Source of the DNA: TH-plancto1 sp031431195
Lineage (GTDB): Bacteria; Planctomycetota; Planctomycetia; Planctomycetales; Planctomycetaceae
DNA length: 23,467 nt
Reading direction: 5' to 3'
NCBI GenBank assembly: GCA_031431195.1
Contig: JANPCU010000341.1
Location: forward strand, 1-23,467
Shown: positions 6,416 through 14,233 of the stretch, one piece after another
How positions within the stretch are numbered: the first letter of the stretch is position 1
Layout of the letters: each line of letters starts with the position of its first letter
Position numbers and translations under genes: made by a program
Notes under the pieces: model-generated
What the model was told of the DNA's origin: nothing
What the model saw: the letters and a program-made list of their open reading frames with translations, nothing else
Databases searched by the model: none

Positions 6416-6899
6416 GGGGGAGTTCCACCCAGCTGTGGCAACCGGCCATGTCGGGGGTTTCATGTACGGTGAAGGGGGCGGAAGAAACGGTGCAGGAGAC
6501 CTCGATCACATACAATTCCGGGCGTTTGTAGTGGAACCGCTGGAGGACCGTTTCGGGAGAGAGAATCTGGCGGTCGAGGTACGGGCTCAGCTGGGCGGGA
6601 ACGGTGATCCGCTGGACCGACTGGACGCGGGCGAAGAGGGAGATCGGAACGAGACCGGCCTCGGGCGGGAACGTCAGGCCGTCGAGCAGAGTAGCTCCAG
6701 CGGGAGTGAGCGACTCGGCCCCCTGATGAAAGCGGGTGGGGTAGAGCCAGAACGCCTCGTGCTCGCAGCGGAACGTCCCGCCGGGTTCCGAGATGCCTCC
6801 TTTGCGGAGCAGGACCGTCTGCACGCCGGTCGCGAGCGCGCGGCACACGACGGCCCACTCTTTGAGGGCGAACTGGCTGGTGTCGTTCGGGGGATTCAT
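6408..6899 (-). CDS. DUF1802 family protein
   Basis: The 163-residue product opens with FALKEWAVVCRALATGVQTV and LLRKGGISE, followed by FRCEHEAFWLYPTRFHQ, the conserved start of DUF1802 proteins, whose function is unknown. The rest has alternating strands and ends in VEVSCTVSSAPFTVHET-like segments. It has no signal peptide and is probably cytoplasmic. A GAAGAAGTG sequence lies upstream of the ATG at 6899. The last codons and the TAG stop fall inside a fragment of a palindromic repeat, so the native C terminus may have been replaced. Confidence 0.85.
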   Translation of the reverse strand: MNPPNDTSQFALKEWAVVCRALATGVQTVLLRKGGISEPGGTFRCEHEAFWLYPTRFHQGAESLTPAGATLLDGLTFPPEAGLVPISLFARVQSVQRITVPAQLSPYLDRQILSPETVLQRFHYKRPELYVIEVSCTVSSAPFTVHETPDMAGCHSWVELPLG

Positions 6900-7274
6900 G
6901 TGGGTTCACTTCTTCAAAGTCTCAGGTCGCGTGCCCAATGAAGCCTGACATCGGGGAGACGTTACCGTCGGGCGTAGCTCATGTCGCTCCGCGACTGAGA
7001 CTCCGTTCGCCAAGTACCACCTGGTCTCAGGGGCCAGTTTGAGCCGGGCCGATAGACGTGCGGAGTGCGAGTCGCGGAGCGACATCGCCTACATTCGAGC
7101 AGCCTGGACAAGTGAACCGGATGAGGTTCACAGCACGGGCTTCACCCTTCCCGAGCGGGCGAGCCACGCCCCCAGTCTAGGCGTGAATGGAGTACGAGTC
7201 GACCGTTAAGGAAATCGGTCAAGACTCTCCGCGAAGTGTGAGTTCGTGAGCAAGCTCCATCCGGTGACACCGCA
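6900..7274. other. Intergenic region with palindromic repeat
   Basis: The 375 bases between the DUF1802 gene and the end of the DUF58 gene hold the inverted repeat at 6974-7092 and otherwise no recognisable gene or RNA. Any promoter for the DUF1802 gene should lie at 6900-6970, but no clear sigma-70 pair was seen. Confidence 0.55.
6974..7092. repeat. TCGCTCCGCGAC inverted repeat, copy 1
   Basis: The left arm GTAGCTCATGTCGCTCCGCG (continuing ACTGAGACTCCG) and the right arm, read inverted as GTAGGCGATGTCGCTCCGCG (continuing ACTCGCACTCCG), form a 119-bp palindromic element. A second copy with the arms swapped lies at 19632-19739. Arm swapping between copies shows that both are members of one family in opposite orientation. 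Confidence 0.7.
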
Positions 7275-8687
7275 TCAGATCACTTCGAACACTTGCCGCA
7301 GTTCCGGCGATCCGATCACCAGAATTTGAATCGCCGCCAGCGAATGATCCACCGACGAGAGCCGCTGGATCTCGCGCTGGACCTCTGCGGGACGACGAGT
7401 CAGCAGCAAGATGCGCGGCTGATGTGAGCGGTCCGCGATGGTGAGTTCAAACAGGGGGGCAATCTCGCGCTTCGGCTGAGGCTGCAAATCGGCCAGCAGA
7501 TCGAGTAGCTCTTCGATCTTCTGACCACCCGCTCCGCCGCGCCACACGGCGGCGTCATGACCGAGGACCGCCAGTGAGGTGCGTGACTCCCGCCCATTGC
7601 GAGTGGCGTCGACACAGACAGTAGCGGCGAACGATAGCGCGAGTTCGAAGTCATCCAGTTCGCCCTCCTCGCTCTCCGTAGGCATCCAGGAGTCAAGGAG
7701 TACCAGCAAGCTGCGATCGCGGCTATCCCGATACTGTCGCACCATCAGTTCGTTTCGCCGCGCCGAGGTGCGCCAGTGAACTGAACGCAGGTCGTCTCCC
7801 GCGCGGTACTCGCGCAGGCTGTGAAATTCATCCTCGAAGATGCCGCTCTTGGCCACCTGAGACGTGGTCTGCTCCATCGCGTTCTGCATCTTCCGCTTCC
7901 AATCGGGGGCCAGACGCCCCAGTCGCGGGTAGACGCGCAGTGTCTCTGACACCGGGAGATTCAGGCCGCGTTCGACCAGACCCAGCGGGAATCGCGTATC
8001 GACATGCACCGGTCCAAACTGATGCACGCCGCGCCGCGCGAGGACCAGTTGGTAGTGGCCCCGCTGCACTTCACCAGGGGCGATGCGAATGAAGGCGACC
8101 TCGGGGACAAGTTCCGTCTGGGTGGCCGACACATGGTCCTTGACCGTCATGAGCCAGGCCGAGAGCCAGCTCTTGCGATTTCGCAAGGCGATCTCGACGG
8201 AGAACGGCTCTCCCGCCATGACCCGCGCGGGCAACTGGCGGGCGACCGACACCCCTTTGAGAAAGGTAAACGTCAACCATCCGTTCATCACGAACGCGCC
8301 CGCCATCATCGAGAAGACCAGCATCAGCGGATTTGAACGCCCGATCAGCGACCCGATAAATAGCACGAACATGATCACCAGAAACGCCCACCCCTCCAGC
8401 GGGATATGGAAGCGATTACGAATCAGCCCGTTCCGCCCGAGTCGGGGCCACCAACTCGCAATCAGTTCCTTTAACCCCCAGACCGAAAAGAGCAAACCGC
8501 AGCCGAGAATCGTGGTGTGCCCATACGGCCCCAGTCGCCCTCGGACAAAGCCGGTGGTTAATTCAATGACCGTCATCCCCAGTCCCACGGCCATCGCCGA
8601 CACGCCACCGATCGTGATACGTCGAAGTGGGGGAGGAGTGTCTGGGGAGGAGGTCACAATAGGTTCCCGCAATGAAGTCGGAGTCAC
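7275..8687 (-). CDS. DUF58 domain membrane protein
   Basis: The 470-residue product has membrane segments at about 25-48, 58-79 and 98-143, then a beta-rich region and a DUF58 core. The core contains the family signature LREYRAGDDLRSVHWRTSAR (291-310) followed by RNELMVRQYRDSRDRSLLVL, and continues as a von Willebrand A-like fold (LLVLLDSW). DUF58 proteins usually partner MoxR AAA ATPases and transglutaminase-like proteins and are thought to act in envelope-related assembly; neither partner lies in the window. It starts 51 bases after the PP2C gene on the same strand, so they are probably co-transcribed. The start is uncertain: GTG at 8687 gives the longest frame and GTG at 8657 is an alternative. 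Confidence 0.9.
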   Translation of the reverse strand: MTPTSLREPIVTSSPDTPPPLRRITIGGVSAMAVGLGMTVIELTTGFVRGRLGPYGHTTILGCGLLFSVWGLKELIASWWPRLGRNGLIRNRFHIPLEGWAFLVIMFVLFIGSLIGRSNPLMLVFSMMAGAFVMNGWLTFTFLKGVSVARQLPARVMAGEPFSVEIALRNRKSWLSAWLMTVKDHVSATQTELVPEVAFIRIAPGEVQRGHYQLVLARRGVHQFGPVHVDTRFPLGLVERGLNLPVSETLRVYPRLGRLAPDWKRKMQNAMEQTTSQVAKSGIFEDEFHSLREYRAGDDLRSVHWRTSARRNELMVRQYRDSRDRSLLVLLDSWMPTESEEGELDDFELALSFAATVCVDATRNGRESRTSLAVLGHDAAVWRGGAGGQKIEELLDLLADLQPQPKREIAPLFELTIADRSHQPRILLLTRRPAEVQREIQRLSSVDHSLAAIQILVIGSPELRQVFEVI

Positions 8688-8738
8688 GGGAGAGGTGGAA
8701 TCGATCGCGAGTGCGGGCCACGGCTGGAATGATGCCGA

Positions 8739-10028
8739 TCAGGTCGACCCCGCAGGGGCCCCGCGATTCGGCATTTGAGTGACCAGCGAATCAATCGCTC
8801 GTGCCAGATCTCGGCAGCCGCGCCCAAATCGCTTCTCACGCTGAGCCTGTTCCGCTGCGGCCATCGACTCTCGATGCACCTTGAAATCGATGCTCCAATT
8901 CTCTTCGGTGGCCGATCGCAACAACCCCTGCTCCACATCCCCCAGCAGATGGAAGAGTTCTTCGGAGCTTAGCGAAACAGCCGTGCGATGGGGCCGACTG
9001 AGGTTTGTTCGAGACAGATCATCGGTGTTGTGGAGATGTTTTCGCAGCGCCTCTCGCTGAATACTCAGTGCCTTCAGCAGCAGAATCACCATGCCGGTGG
9101 AGGATAGACCCGTCAACGACACCCCGACCCACGGGTTCCCGAAAACCCAGAGCGTCACGCTACCAACGATCGCCAGGGCCATAAACCAAAATGCCGCCAG
9201 CCACATCCAACCCAGTGCGCCCGGTAACTCTTCCTCCGGCTCGGGGGGGGGCGGGGGGACATTCGCGGGCAACTCCCCAATACGGGCCAAGACGACCGTA
9301 CTGTTGTCCGGTCCACCCCGCAGATTGGCCAGCTGGACCAACATGCGGCACGCCTGACTCGGCGAGAGTTCGCGGACGATGGCCCCCATCTCCGGGTCCG
9401 TCACCTGATTGCTCAACCCATCCGAGCAGAGCAGATACGTATCCTCCGGCAAGACCACAAACGGTCCCTCCAAATCGACTTGGACCGTCGGTTCCGGCCC
9501 CAGTGAGCGCAAGATGATGTTGCGATGATTCGAGAAGTCGAGCTTCTCCGCCGCCTTGCCATCCCGGCGACGCATCTCCCATTCCAGGCTGTGGTCGAAT
9601 GTCAGCTGATCGATGCGATCCCGACGAATGCGGTAACAGCGGCTATCGCCGACGTGCCCGATGATGGCCCCCTTGGGAGAGAGCGTGAGCACGGAGCAGG
9701 TGGTCCCCATGCGCTGGAACTCCTTGTTCTGTTCCCCCTTTTCAAAGATCGCGGAATTGGCAGCGACGACAGCCGCTTGCAGCGAGATCCGTGGATCGTT
9801 GATGGGACTTTTGAAATAGGTATGCGGGATGGTCTCGGCGGCGATTTTGCTGGCGAGTTCACCGACCGCGTGCCCGCCCATCCCGTCAGCCACCAGAAAC
9901 AGATGGCCGCGTCGGAGAAATTCCTCTTCCGACTGGCTCACCTGGATGGCGAGCGAATCCTCATTGTTCTGTCGGCGCATGCCGACATCGGAGAGCGAGG
10001 CGTACTGTACTTTCTGCTCCCAGCGCAT
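8739..10028 (-). CDS. Membrane-anchored PP2C-type Ser/Thr phosphatase
   Basis: Numbered from the ATG at 10028 (MRWEQKVQYA), the PP2C domain shows metal-binding motifs SDVGMRRQNNEDS (13-25), VADGMGGHAVGE (46-57), GHVGDSRCY (124-132), LLCSDGLSN (199-207) and GGPDNSTVV (238-246). It should dephosphorylate Ser/Thr, for example substrates of Hanks-type kinases, none of which is in the window. A Pro-rich linker (PPPPPEPEEE) leads to two hydrophobic segments (about 273-295 and 300-320) and a roughly 110-residue C-terminal helical region of unknown role. The PP2C core therefore lies N-terminal to a membrane anchor. ATG at 10040 is an alternative start; the longest frame (10133) extends before the domain with no homology. 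Confidence 0.92.
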   Translation of the reverse strand: MRWEQKVQYASLSDVGMRRQNNEDSLAIQVSQSEEEFLRRGHLFLVADGMGGHAVGELASKIAAETIPHTYFKSPINDPRISLQAAVVAANSAIFEKGEQNKEFQRMGTTCSVLTLSPKGAIIGHVGDSRCYRIRRDRIDQLTFDHSLEWEMRRRDGKAAEKLDFSNHRNIILRSLGPEPTVQVDLEGPFVVLPEDTYLLCSDGLSNQVTDPEMGAIVRELSPSQACRMLVQLANLRGGPDNSTVVLARIGELPANVPPPPPEPEEELPGALGWMWLAAFWFMALAIVGSVTLWVFGNPWVGVSLTGLSSTGMVILLLKALSIQREALRKHLHNTDDLSRTNLSRPHRTAVSLSSEELFHLLGDVEQGLLRSATEENWSIDFKVHRESMAAAEQAQREKRFGRGCRDLARAIDSLVTQMPNRGAPAGST

Positions 10029-10163
10029 GCGTCCCCCCATGAATCGTGACCGAGGGCATGATAACCCGCTCCTGCGGTGACTGCCACGAAGCGAGACCAT
10101 CTCGGATTGGTCACATGTGTGGACCTGGGTCAACCTCCAGGCCCATCGCCTATTTCTATGTCG

Positions 10164-10196
10164 GGTGGGACCAGCCGCTCTGGGCGCAGGCCCACC
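10164..10196. repeat. GGTGGGACCAGC hairpin repeat
   Basis: GGTGGG (10164-10169) pairs with CCCACC (10191-10196), enclosing ACCAGCCGCTCTGGGCGCAG. A single copy was seen in this window; the composition resembles other planctomycete intergenic palindromes. Confidence 0.4.
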
Positions 10197-10291
10197 ATTC
10201 GGAGGACAAGCGTCTTACTCGGAGATTGACTACCAGGACACGGAGACCTCCGGGGTCAGACCTTGGCACCTCCCCGGGGGAGTGAAGAAAA

Positions 10292-10383
10292 TGTCACGCA
10301 GAGGCGCAGAGTTCGCAGAGGAAGAGGATGCTGAGGGTGAACCCATTCGGAAATCTCTGCGGCCTCCGCGCCTCGGCGTGACA
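10292..10383. repeat. CGCAGAG-family inverted repeat, copy 1
   Basis: The left end TGTCACGCAGAGGCGCAGAG and the right end, read inverted as TGTCACGCCGAGGCGCGGAG, are terminal inverted repeats of a 92-bp element. Its interior (AAATCTCTGCGGCC, GTTCGCAGAGGAAGAGGA) closely matches the copy at 14234-14347 read in the opposite direction. Confidence 0.75.
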
Positions 10384-10660
10384 CTTCCCGCGTTCCATCC
10401 ACAAGAATGCGAACGACTGGGGCATCGACAGGATTCCCCTGCGCTGAGCGGCAGGCCAGGAGGCCCGTGATGCAGAGGCGATGATGAAGAGCGGGGAGGC
10501 AGCTTCGTGCCGGCCTGATGAAACGGCGTTTCGCACCAAACCTGATTGGTGAACCGCCCGTGCCCCCGCCACCACTTGCGAGGCCCGCCTCTGCACTCTC
10601 CCTGCCCAACCCCCGCTCCCTGCCTCATCGAGTGCCTCAACCGTCACAGCCAACCCTCTG

Positions 10661-10762
10661 AAATCTGTGAAAATCTGTGTCATCTGTGGACAAACAACCT
10701 GCATGGGAGAAGGCCAATCCAGGACGATTTGGTCCACAGATTTCGTGGACTGGCACAGATTA
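10661..10762. repeat. ATCTGTG-type inverted repeat
   Basis: AAATCTGTGTCATCTGTGGA on the left is mirrored on the right by TCCACAGATTTCGTGGACTG and GCACAGATT. It is related in design to the ATCCGTG element at 2414-2491. Confidence 0.5.
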
Positions 10763-10793
10763 TACTTCGAGCGGCGGGGAGTGAGACATTTCG

Positions 10794-10873
10794 GCGAGCG
10801 GGGCGGTGCCCGCCCCCTGGTTCTGCGGGGTCTCCTCGAAGCACCATCCGGCTCACGCCGGACGCTCGCCGGA
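10794..10873. repeat. Composite GCGAGCGGGG + CCGGCTCACGCCGG repeat, copy 2
   Basis: A GCGAGCGGGGCGG...CCCCCTGG module (10794-10821) is followed after 24 bases by ATCCGGCTCACGCCGGACGC (10846 onward). The same two modules in the same order occur at 6196-6355, where a 67-bp palindrome lies between them. Confidence 0.6.
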
Positions 10874-11101
10874 ATGTCTCCTCTCTCTCCGCGCGGAGTA
10901 TGGATTCTCGGCAATCACACGATTCGCGGTCGTCGGGCGAGGGAGATCGACTCACCAAACGACATTTACCCAGAGGATCAAGGTCGCCCGGTGTTCGCTC
11001 GTTTCATTAGGCCAGCTTCGTGCCGGGGGTAGTTTTGCCTGACCTCGGGGCTATTTTGGGGATATTCACAAGTTAGTCCCCGAGAAGGTCAACCTCCATA
11101 A

Positions 11102-11212
11102 GGCGAACGGACATAAAAAGCCGACCGTGGGATAGGCTTCCAGCCTGTCTTTTCGCTGTATTTGACAGGCTGGAAGCCTATCCCACGGGTCAGACAAGTC
11201 TGACCGATCGCC
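11102..11212. mobile_element. 111-bp MITE-like palindromic element, copy 2
   Basis: This copy is in inverted orientation relative to 4538-4648 and has exactly the same length. Read on the minus strand it starts GGCGATCGGTCAGACTTGTC and ends CCGTTCGCC, with a long central hairpin. Perfect TAA triplets flank it (11099-11101 and 11213-11215), as expected of a 3-bp target duplication. It lies about 150 bases before the lipoprotein gene. Confidence 0.82.
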
Positions 11213-11366
11213 TAAGAGAGGCCGAATCGCCTGCGCCCCGAATCCTGGCTTGGCCAACCCGCTGGCTGGTGGAGTCCTCCTGGCGGAGAATTCAGGTTCC
11301 TCTTGCCTCTTGCGGCAGGAATTGCCTACAAGTCGGCAAGGTTCTTTGGTCCAGGGAGGGCAAACC

Positions 11367-12782
11367 ATGTGCAGCGTCGTTTCCATTCATCCATTCTGGT
11401 CAGGGCTGGCTCTGTTTACCGTTGTCGCTTTGGCAGGCTGCGGGCAGCAACCAACCTCACAATCTCAGTTCTCGGGGGATGTCGCAGAAGCCCCCACAGC
11501 ACCGCTTGACGAGTCACCAACCGGACCGCTGTCCGTCAACGAGTTCGACGCGAGTGTGACCACGACAGCTGGGGAGTTACCCAGCCTGACTCCCGGTGCC
11601 AAAGCCGCCAATCGGCCTGCCGCTTCCGTGAACGTCGAGGCGGAAGAGGATCTCGATGCCGCGGAAATGACGGAAGAGGTCGCCGAACCGGAACCCGGTA
11701 CTCCCGAGTATCTGCTCCGGCAATTGGCTCAATTGAAATCTGCACCATTCCATCTCATTCGGCAGCCCCTCAAAGGAAAGCCCGGCGAGTTCGAAGAGGT
11801 CAAACTCACCGAAGAGCAGGCTGCCAAAGAGCAACTGCGCCGCTGGACGAAGATGGTGGATCTCGCGATGCAGGTCATCTCCGCCACGAAGGACAATCCG
11901 CAGCAGGCCCAGCTATTTAATAACGGTGTGTACTACCTGACAGAAACGCGAAAGCAACTGGCTCTGCGCGGAGAACCGGATCAGGCTCAACTGCTCGCCG
12001 AAGACGCGGAAGCCCTGTATCGCCGCGACAAATCTTCGTTTGCCGCCGTCGAGTCCGCCCTCAAGGTAGTTCAGCTGACCCAAATGCTGGCCGAGCAAGC
12101 GGGTCGTCAGGATCCTCGGCGGGCCACCACATTTGCCAAGCAGTCGCGTCTGTTCGCCGAGAAGTTTCCACAGGAGACGAACCGGGCCGCGATGAACCTG
12201 GTCGCTGCGGGCCGACTCTGTGAGCAAGTCGGGCTGATCGATGATGCCGAGTTGTGCTTTACGACGATTGATGAACGCTATCCGAACTCTCCATTCCAGG
12301 AGACCACAGCGGGAGTGCTGCGTCGACTGCGGCTGCAAGGCACCAAGCTGACCGAGTTCGCAGGCTCCACGGTGGAGGGCGGCTACATCTCGATCGACCA
12401 GTTCCAGGGGCATCCGGTGCTGATCGTGTTCTGGGCTTCGAACTCGCAGACCTTCGTGAACGACTTACCGCTGATTCAAGCGGCCAGCTCGAAACATGGT
12501 CCGCGCGGGCTCATGGTCATTGGGGTCAATCTGGATAAGGAGCAGTCCGCAGTCGACCGCTTTGTGGAACAGCACTCGCTGGACTGGCAGAACATTTTCT
12601 TCTCCGAGCCGACGAGTCGAGGGGTTCGAAATCCCGTGGCCCGACATTACGGAGTGACCTCCGTCCCCACCTATTGGCTGGTGAATGCGAGCGGAATCGT
12701 GACCGCAGTTCCCTTGGACCTGAAACAGTTAGATGCCCTGCTGTCGAAGACGCCAGTCAAATCAGCGAGTACCACACGTTAG
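11367..12782 (+). CDS. Lipoprotein with cysteine-less thioredoxin-like domain
   Basis: The 471-residue product begins with a lipoprotein signal ending in VALAGCGQQ, a good lipobox (LAGC), followed by a low-complexity acidic linker. The middle region (about 110-330) is helical and TPR-like. The C-terminal domain (about 340-465) has the TlpA/thioredoxin fold: HPVLIVFWASNSQTFVNDLP, GLMVIGVNLD and a retained cis-proline SVPTYWLV. The usual WCxxC is replaced by NSQTF (Ser360 and Phe363 at the two Cys positions), so it cannot do dithiol chemistry and is probably a binding or structural domain. The start is supported by GGGAGG 8 bases before the ATG; longer frames upstream lack a signal peptide. Confidence 0.88.
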   Translation: MCSVVSIHPFWSGLALFTVVALAGCGQQPTSQSQFSGDVAEAPTAPLDESPTGPLSVNEFDASVTTTAGELPSLTPGAKAANRPAASVNVEAEEDLDAAEMTEEVAEPEPGTPEYLLRQLAQLKSAPFHLIRQPLKGKPGEFEEVKLTEEQAAKEQLRRWTKMVDLAMQVISATKDNPQQAQLFNNGVYYLTETRKQLALRGEPDQAQLLAEDAEALYRRDKSSFAAVESALKVVQLTQMLAEQAGRQDPRRATTFAKQSRLFAEKFPQETNRAAMNLVAAGRLCEQVGLIDDAELCFTTIDERYPNSPFQETTAGVLRRLRLQGTKLTEFAGSTVEGGYISIDQFQGHPVLIVFWASNSQTFVNDLPLIQAASSKHGPRGLMVIGVNLDKEQSAVDRFVEQHSLDWQNIFFSEPTSRGVRNPVARHYGVTSVPTYWLVNASGIVTAVPLDLKQLDALLSKTPVKSASTTR

Positions 12783-12810
12783 TGTAGATTTGGAATTGAG
12801 TTGTAGGAAA

Positions 12811-12866
12811 GGCAGACAGGAATGTCTGCCCCACTGAATCAGTGGCACAGACATTCCTGTCTGTGC
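12811..12866. repeat. Large imperfect palindrome behind lipoprotein gene
   Basis: CAGACAGGAATGTCTG and CAGACATTCCTGTCTG are exact reverse complements around a central CCACTGAATCAGTGG, which is itself palindromic. The arms are also locally self-complementary (GGCAGACAGGAATGTCTGCC). It could form a cruciform or a stable RNA hairpin and may end or protect the upstream mRNA, although it lacks a T tract. Confidence 0.65.
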
Positions 12867-12927
12867 GAACTGAAGATAGATTCTGAATCTGCTCGAGTGC
12901 CCGTCGCAGTATAAATGGGACATGTTA

Positions 12928-13074
12928 GCGAGCCCCCGGTGTGAGCCGGGGTGTTCAGGTCGCACAACGTCTCGAGGCGAGTCGACGCTACGCCAGCGAG
13001 GCCAAGCCGCCACAGCTCACTCCACCAGTCGCATTCTCTCGAATGAACGCTCTGGCTTACGACGGGGGCTCGCC
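12928..13074. repeat. CCGG-rich inverted repeat, second copy
   Basis: GCGAGCCCCCGGTGTGAGCC followed by GGGGTGTT is the reverse complement, with one mismatch, of 103-129 at the window start. The far end (GGCTTACGACGGGGGCTCGC, 13053-13072) forms the inverted partner. The interior is GC-rich and has no open frame of interest. Confidence 0.55.
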
Positions 13075-13168
13075 GGTCTCTCCCGCGCTGAGGCTTTCGT
13101 CTCTTCCTGATGTCTCACCCAGCGCTGCGGGATCGTGACGATCCTCATTGGCAACTGCCCGCGAGAGC

Positions 13169-13208
13169 AAAAAAGGCGGCATGATCGGGTCTCCCGAATC
13201 GCGCCGCC
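13169..13208 (-). terminator. Intrinsic terminator, minus strand
   Basis: On the minus strand GGCGGC ... GCCGCC closes a stem with an inner GATTCGGG/CCCGATC pairing around an AGA loop, followed immediately by TTTTTT. This is a canonical rho-independent terminator. The nearest upstream minus-strand gene is the DUF1080 gene ending at 13415, about 200 bases away, with a CGCAGAG repeat in between. Confidence 0.78.
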
Positions 13209-13282
13209 CTCATCGTTCTGGCTGAATGCTGACAGCTCAGGATCTGGTCCGAAACAACTTCCCGAAAGTCCTGAAGAGGAAT

Positions 13283-13364
13283 CACCGCAGAGGACGCGGA
13301 GGACCGCAGAGGTCCGAGTGATCTCTTGGATTTTCCTCTACGAAACCCTGCGTGCTCTGCGGTG
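13283..13364. repeat. CGCAGAG-family inverted repeat with AAT flanks
   Basis: The ends CACCGCAGAGGACGCGGAGG and, read inverted, CACCGCAGAGCACGCAGGGT are terminal inverted repeats of an 82-bp element. AAT triplets flank it on both sides (13280-13282 and 13365-13367), consistent with a 3-bp target duplication. Confidence 0.7.
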
Positions 13365-13414
13365 AATTCCGGGAACTTGTATCGAGCCAGTTCCTAATCG
13401 CTGACCGCTCCCCA

Positions 13415-14071
13415 CTACGGCAGCCGCTTCACGCGGATGTTCTTATAGGACACCGTGCTGCCGGGATCGTGGGCTTGCAAGGCGAACGTGCCGCCTTCAC
13501 CCAGTCGACGCTCGAAGTCGTTGCTGAACGCCTTCTTGTCCAGCGGCTCATCGTAGTCGACGACGACCTTGTCATCGAGCTTGATCGTAATGTGCTGGCC
13601 ATTCACGATGACCGTCTCGGTCCACCACGTGTCGTCCTTGATGTGTTGCTCCAGAACGTCCACGACTCCGTACAAACTGCCGCTGCGTTTGACATCGCCT
13701 TGAGTGTTATTGACCTGGCACTCCTGGCCGAACTTGGGCCAGCCGGTTTCCTGGTACTTGGTCCGCACGTAGATGCCGCCGTTGCTCCCCTTGGCAGTCT
13801 TACAGTCCACTTTGATTTCGAAGTTCACGAACGGCTTCTCATCACCGACGTAGAACATGTGGCTGCGTTCGCCGTTCGCGACCAGCGCCCCGTCGACCAG
13901 CTTCCACGAGTCCGGATGCTCGGTGCTCGACTTCCAGCCGTCGAGAGACTTACCATCAAAGATGACCTTAAAGCCGTCTTCATCAGCGGCGTTGGCATTC
14001 ATGAGTCCCAGGCCGAGAGCCAAGGCCCCGACCAATCCCAGCAGTCCACGCTTCATTGTGTTGTCTTTCAT
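13415..14071 (-). CDS. Secreted DUF1080 (3-keto-disaccharide hydrolase-like) protein
   Basis: The product has an N-terminal signal peptide (MKRGLLGLVGALALGLGL, probable cleavage after NANA) and a single DUF1080 domain. The family opening GFKVIFDGKSLDGWKSSTEH is clear, followed by WKLVDGALVANG, FVNFEIKVDCK, NGGIYVRTKY and DGTVSYKNIRVKRLP-like ending. The fold is a concanavalin-type jelly roll; some members hydrolyse 3-keto-glycosides, others probably bind glycans. It should act outside the cytoplasm. The start is uncertain among 14113, 14071 and 14056; 14071 is given because it leaves a short basic leader. It is followed by a terminator at 13169-13208. Confidence 0.9.
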   Translation of the reverse strand: MKDNTMKRGLLGLVGALALGLGLMNANAADEDGFKVIFDGKSLDGWKSSTEHPDSWKLVDGALVANGERSHMFYVGDEKPFVNFEIKVDCKTAKGSNGGIYVRTKYQETGWPKFGQECQVNNTQGDVKRSGSLYGVVDVLEQHIKDDTWWTETVIVNGQHITIKLDDKVVVDYDEPLDKKAFSNDFERRLGEGGTFALQAHDPGSTVSYKNIRVKRLP

Positions 14072-14233
14072 CACGAGGTTGAAACCGATCCGCGAGCGTT
14101 CAGGAACGCTCACTCGATTCTCGCCACGTCGGCCCGAGCATGCAACTCAGTAGAAGCCGGGGAAGCCATCGTGTGTCTACATCACCCATGTCGGCATATT
14201 GCACGACAACACGATACAGGCATGAAGTCGGGA

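Larger units (their letters stand above)
10029..11366. other. Repeat-rich 1.3-kb intergenic region
   Basis: The divergent space between the PP2C gene and the lipoprotein gene holds at least five palindromic elements: 10164-10196, 10292-10383, 10661-10762, 10794-10873 and 11102-11212. Open frames cross these repeats on both strands and show no domains, signal peptides or good ribosome binding sites. The unexplained parts, about 10390-10650 and 10880-11100, show nothing recognisable. Confidence 0.65.

Noticed and set aside
7130..7200. Possible tRNA or small RNA near GAGCGGGCGAGCCACGCCCC
   Set aside because: No cloverleaf, T-loop or anticodon arm could be drawn; only short GC-rich pairings were found.
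10292..10383. CRISPR array
   Set aside because: Similar short motifs recur, but there are no regularly spaced direct repeats with unique spacers; the motifs form inverted repeats.
10294..10914. 206-residue minus-strand open frame
   Set aside because: It runs through several palindromic repeats and has no ribosome binding site or domain.
11250..11366. 39-codon upstream extension of the lipoprotein gene
   Set aside because: The internal ATG at 11367 has a GGGAGG ribosome binding site and begins a perfect lipoprotein signal; the extension would bury it.
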